A stretch of DNA of 8,729 bases, from the NCBI GenBank assembly GCA_964635265.1, contig CAZWNV010000127.1, forward strand, positions 1 through 8,729. The letters are read 5' to 3'. The position numbers were made by a program, and so were the translations under genes. Below are positions 6,470 to 8,729 of the stretch, in pieces. Numbering within the stretch: the first letter of the stretch is position 1; every line of letters begins with the position of its first letter. The notes beneath the pieces are model-generated. The model saw nothing but the letters and a program-made list of their open reading frames with translations, had not been told where the DNA came from and ran no database searches. Source of the DNA: M55B175 sp964635265. GTDB taxonomy: Bacteria > Desulfobacterota > Desulfobacteria > Desulfobacterales > Desulfosalsimonadaceae.

Positions 6470-7351
6470 ATGAAACGCATCGTAGAAAAGCTCGCCGCGC
6501 TTGCGCTTACTTTTTCCCTGCTTGCGGCATTGATCCTCTGGCTGGGCCTCGGGATTCTCCTGACGCGATTGCCGGCAACGGATCCGGTCTTTGCCCGGAT
6601 GAACCAGCAACTGGTCCTGGAATGGTTTTTGGGCCCGGAGAAAAAGCCCTGGTGGATCGTGGTCTGGTTTATTGGATTCTGTTTGTTGAATATGGGTATA
6701 CTGCTCAATCTTCTGGCCTGCTGCGCCACCAACCTGCTCAACCGGCTGGCTTTTCCCAACCGGCTGAAAAATCTGCTGCTGCTGGTTATCCACATCCTTG
6801 TGATATTGATCATGCTTGCCCATGCGGCCAACATGGGAATCGGATACAAGCATGCCGGCATCCGGATGCCCCCGGGGGAGACATTTAAGCTGCAGAACGG
6901 GGGTACCCTCCGCCTTGCCGATGTCGGCTACGCTCTTCCGACAAAATACCTGCTTATGGATCCTCATGAAGCCAGACGCGACCTGACCCGGGAGCGGATT
7001 GATATATCCCGAAATTACGCCAGGGTGCAATGGACAGGGCCGAACGGGAGGACTGCCGGAGGGAAACTCCACCGGCTGCAGCCGCTGCGGATAGATTCCC
7101 TGCGCATCACCCTGAACCGTTTCTATCTGGCGGCGAAGAGCCCGGAGCCCCGGGTGGGCGCAATCCTCACGGTAGCCCGGAATCCGGTGCACGAGGCGTT
7201 TTTTCTGGTTTATGCCGTTACAATTGCTTGCCTGATGCTATATGCAGTGCTACAGAGGCAGAATCCGGGGCGCCGCCTTGCTGCCCGCAAACAGGTGCCG
7301 ATTTCCCAATCCGACCACAAGGGGGAAGACCATGCTGTGCAAGTACCGTGA
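6470..7351 (+). CDS. ResB/Ccs1-like membrane protein
   Basis: This 293-residue membrane protein has the ResB/Ccs1 layout. One hydrophobic helix lies at about 8-32, a second at 62-88 beginning PWWIVVWFIGF, and a third at 102-122. A periplasmic beta-rich domain spans roughly 125-240, and a last helix 243-261. A short basic cytoplasmic tail follows. ResB partners CcsA in handling heme for cytochrome c synthesis (System II). H108 and H118 lie in or near the third helix and H241 just before the last one, roughly where Ccs1 proteins keep heme-linked His residues. It is shorter than stand-alone ResB proteins (often 400 or more residues), the reduction falling in the periplasmic domain. It starts 12 bases after the CcsA-like gene, without a clear ribosome binding site, and its end overlaps the next gene by 20 bases. 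The family call is good, but the specific role is inferred. Confidence 0.78.
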   Translation: MKRIVEKLAALALTFSLLAALILWLGLGILLTRLPATDPVFARMNQQLVLEWFLGPEKKPWWIVVWFIGFCLLNMGILLNLLACCATNLLNRLAFPNRLKNLLLLVIHILVILIMLAHAANMGIGYKHAGIRMPPGETFKLQNGGTLRLADVGYALPTKYLLMDPHEARRDLTRERIDISRNYARVQWTGPNGRTAGGKLHRLQPLRIDSLRITLNRFYLAAKSPEPRVGAILTVARNPVHEAFFLVYAVTIACLMLYAVLQRQNPGRRLAARKQVPISQSDHKGEDHAVQVP

Positions 7352-8423
7352 TCTGATACAGTCCCTGCTGCTGCTGCTCGTTTTGCTTGCCGCCGGATCA
7401 GCGATCATGACTGCTGCGGCCTGCCCGGCCCAGGCGCTGGAAATTACGGATGCCACCGGGCATACGGTATCCCTTAAGGACCATCCCCAACGGATTGCCC
7501 TTGCGGGCAAGGGCACCATCCTGGTCCAGAACACGGTGTATCTCTTCGGGGAGGCGGAAGAGCGGGTCATTGCCCTGGAAAACCGGCGGCAGTCCGCATT
7601 CCGCTTTCTGCCTGTCGTGGACCCGCATATCTCCGGGAAGACCTTTTTTGCCGTAAACGCCGGCCCGGAACAGATTGCCGCCGTAAAACCGGATCTGGTG
7701 CTGATGAAAAATTTTATGGCCGGCCAGCTGGGAGGGCCGCTGGAAAAACTGGACCTGCCGGTGCTGTATCTAAACCTGGAAACCCCCGAGGCATTTTACC
7801 GGGATATCCAAACCCTGGGGGCTGTCTTCGGCAACCCGGAGCGCGCGGAAGAGATTGATCGGTTCTATCGCTCCCGGGTGCAACAGGTATGCAACCTTGT
7901 GGCGGACACCGGAAAGACGCCCCGGGTGCTGATCCTGCAGTACAGCCGCAGCGGCGGAGCAGCCGCCTTCAACGTGCCGCCGGCCTCCTGGATACAGGCC
8001 CGCCTGGTAAAGCTGGCGGGCGGCGATCCGGTCTGGGAAGACATTGCTGCAGGCAACGGCTGGAGAATCGTTACCGTGGAACAGATCGCGGCATGGGACC
8101 CGGATCAGATCTTTCTGATCGACTATCAGGGAAAAGCCCCCGCTGCGGCGGAACGGCTGCGGCAGGATCCGATTTGGAAAAACCTGCGTGCCGTTGCAAA
8201 CAATCACCTGCATGCCTTCGCCTTTGACTTCTACAGCTGGGATCAGCCGGACCCCCGGTGGATCCTTGGTCTGCAATGGCTTGCCACCCGGCTGCATCCG
8301 GAAGCCGCGGCAGAGATCCGGATCGGCAGGGAAGTCCGGTCGTTTTACAGCACCCTCTACAGGCTGGACGCGGAAACGATAGAATCCGAAGTACTGCCGA
8401 AATTAACGGAAGACATCCCCTGA
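7332..8423 (+). CDS. ABC transporter periplasmic substrate-binding protein (FecB/BtuF-like)
   Basis: This 363-residue exported binding protein of the iron-siderophore/heme/corrinoid class captures ligand in the periplasm and delivers it to the FecCD permease. I chose the ATG at 7332, preceded by GGGGGAAG, because a signal peptide follows at once: a Leu-rich core at residues 8-30 and AQA before LEITDATG. A Cys at residue 31 (AAAC) could make it a lipoprotein, although the lipobox is poor. EITDATGHTVSLKDHPQRI is the usual start of the mature domain. AAVKPDLVLM (116-125) and WDPDQIFLID (255-264) are the typical lobe motifs. SWDQPDPRWILGLQWLA (302-318) is a distinctive near-C-terminal stretch. 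An upstream in-frame ATG at 7242 lacks a signal peptide at its N-terminus. The gene overlaps the end of the ResB-like gene by 20 bases. Confidence 0.92.
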   Translation: MLCKYRDLIQSLLLLLVLLAAGSAIMTAAACPAQALEITDATGHTVSLKDHPQRIALAGKGTILVQNTVYLFGEAEERVIALENRRQSAFRFLPVVDPHISGKTFFAVNAGPEQIAAVKPDLVLMKNFMAGQLGGPLEKLDLPVLYLNLETPEAFYRDIQTLGAVFGNPERAEEIDRFYRSRVQQVCNLVADTGKTPRVLILQYSRSGGAAAFNVPPASWIQARLVKLAGGDPVWEDIAAGNGWRIVTVEQIAAWDPDQIFLIDYQGKAPAAAERLRQDPIWKNLRAVANNHLHAFAFDFYSWDQPDPRWILGLQWLATRLHPEAAAEIRIGREVRSFYSTLYRLDAETIESEVLPKLTEDIP

Positions 8424-8433
8424 ACAGAATCTG

Positions 8434-8729
8434 ATGCAATCCAGACGCTTCACCCTCATGCTGACACTGCTGGCAGCGGCTGTGCTGTTGATCATGCTGG
8501 CTTCCGTGTTTATCGGAAGGTATCCGGAGCCGTTCTGGATGCCGCCGGCACTGATGGGGCAAGACCCGCTGGCCAAACGGCTGCTCCTCAGTCTGCGCCT
8601 GCCGCGCCTGTTGACCGCCCTCACCCTTGGTATGACCCTTTCCGCAGCGGGCAGTGTGATGCAGATGATATTCCGCAATCCCCTGGTAGAGCTGGGTTTT
8701 CTCGGAGTATCGCAGGGGGCGGCATTCGG
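8434..8729 (+). CDS. FecCD-family ABC permease, N-terminal part (runs off the window)
   Basis: This is the first 98 residues of an inner-membrane permease of the FecCD/BtuC family, the partner of the preceding binding protein. MQSRRFTLMLTLLAAAVLLIM forms the first transmembrane helix, written here in overlapping parts: a basic start, then a Leu/Ala-rich core. LRLPRLLTALTLGMTLSAAG is the family's conserved helix. RNPLVELGFLGVSQGAAF is the conserved NPL-x-x-P-x-x-LG-x-S-x-GAA signature, with Leu-Gly in place of the usual Asp/Glu-Pro. The start is 10 bases after the binding-protein stop, with no strong ribosome binding site. The ATPase gene is expected beyond the window edge. Confidence 0.93.
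   Translation, partial: MQSRRFTLMLTLLAAAVLLIMLASVFIGRYPEPFWMPPALMGQDPLAKRLLLSLRLPRLLTALTLGMTLSAAGSVMQMIFRNPLVELGFLGVSQGAAF

Overview
The window reads as a piece of an anaerobic, sulfate-reducer-like Desulfobacterota genome. That placement is tentative. It rests on moderately GC-rich DNA, tandem acyl-CoA dehydrogenases of a fatty- or aromatic-acid oxidiser, an ammonia-dependent NAD synthetase, and a TonB/ABC uptake operon carrying CcsA/ResB-type membrane proteins. No rRNA, tRNA, CRISPR array, transposase or integrase is visible.

Left part (1-2040, + strand). The 3' end of one acyl-CoA dehydrogenase is followed by a complete second one whose catalytic base lies where long-chain and isovaleryl-CoA dehydrogenases keep it. 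Next comes a haloalkane dehalogenase-like gene with a good ribosome binding site. It is broken: an in-frame internal deletion removes the nucleophile region and the C-terminal third is gone. Its 3' end runs into the 3' end of nadE on the other strand.

Middle (2003-3014, - strand). A small charged hypothetical protein overlaps the start of nadE, so the two probably form one leftward operon. The 605-base gap between this operon and the rightward one (3015-3619) is rich in structure. It holds a GC-rich 19-bp hairpin, then a roughly 226-bp imperfect palindrome with perfect 15-bp ends, then an AT-rich hairpin, and finally a sigma70-like promoter.

Right part (3620-8729, + strand). One tight operon encodes a TonB-dependent outer-membrane receptor, a divergent CcsA-like membrane protein, a ResB/Ccs1-like membrane protein, a periplasmic binding protein and the start of a FecCD-type permease. 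The gaps are only 6 to 12 bases, and ResB and the binding protein overlap. The receptor would bring a metal chelate, heme or corrinoid across the outer membrane, and the binding protein and permease would take it across the inner membrane. The CcsA/ResB pair normally handles heme and reductant for cytochrome c maturation. Here it sits inside an uptake operon, and CcsA has lost several heme-handling positions. This suggests a repurposed redox or heme-handling step in uptake and is the most interesting system in the window.
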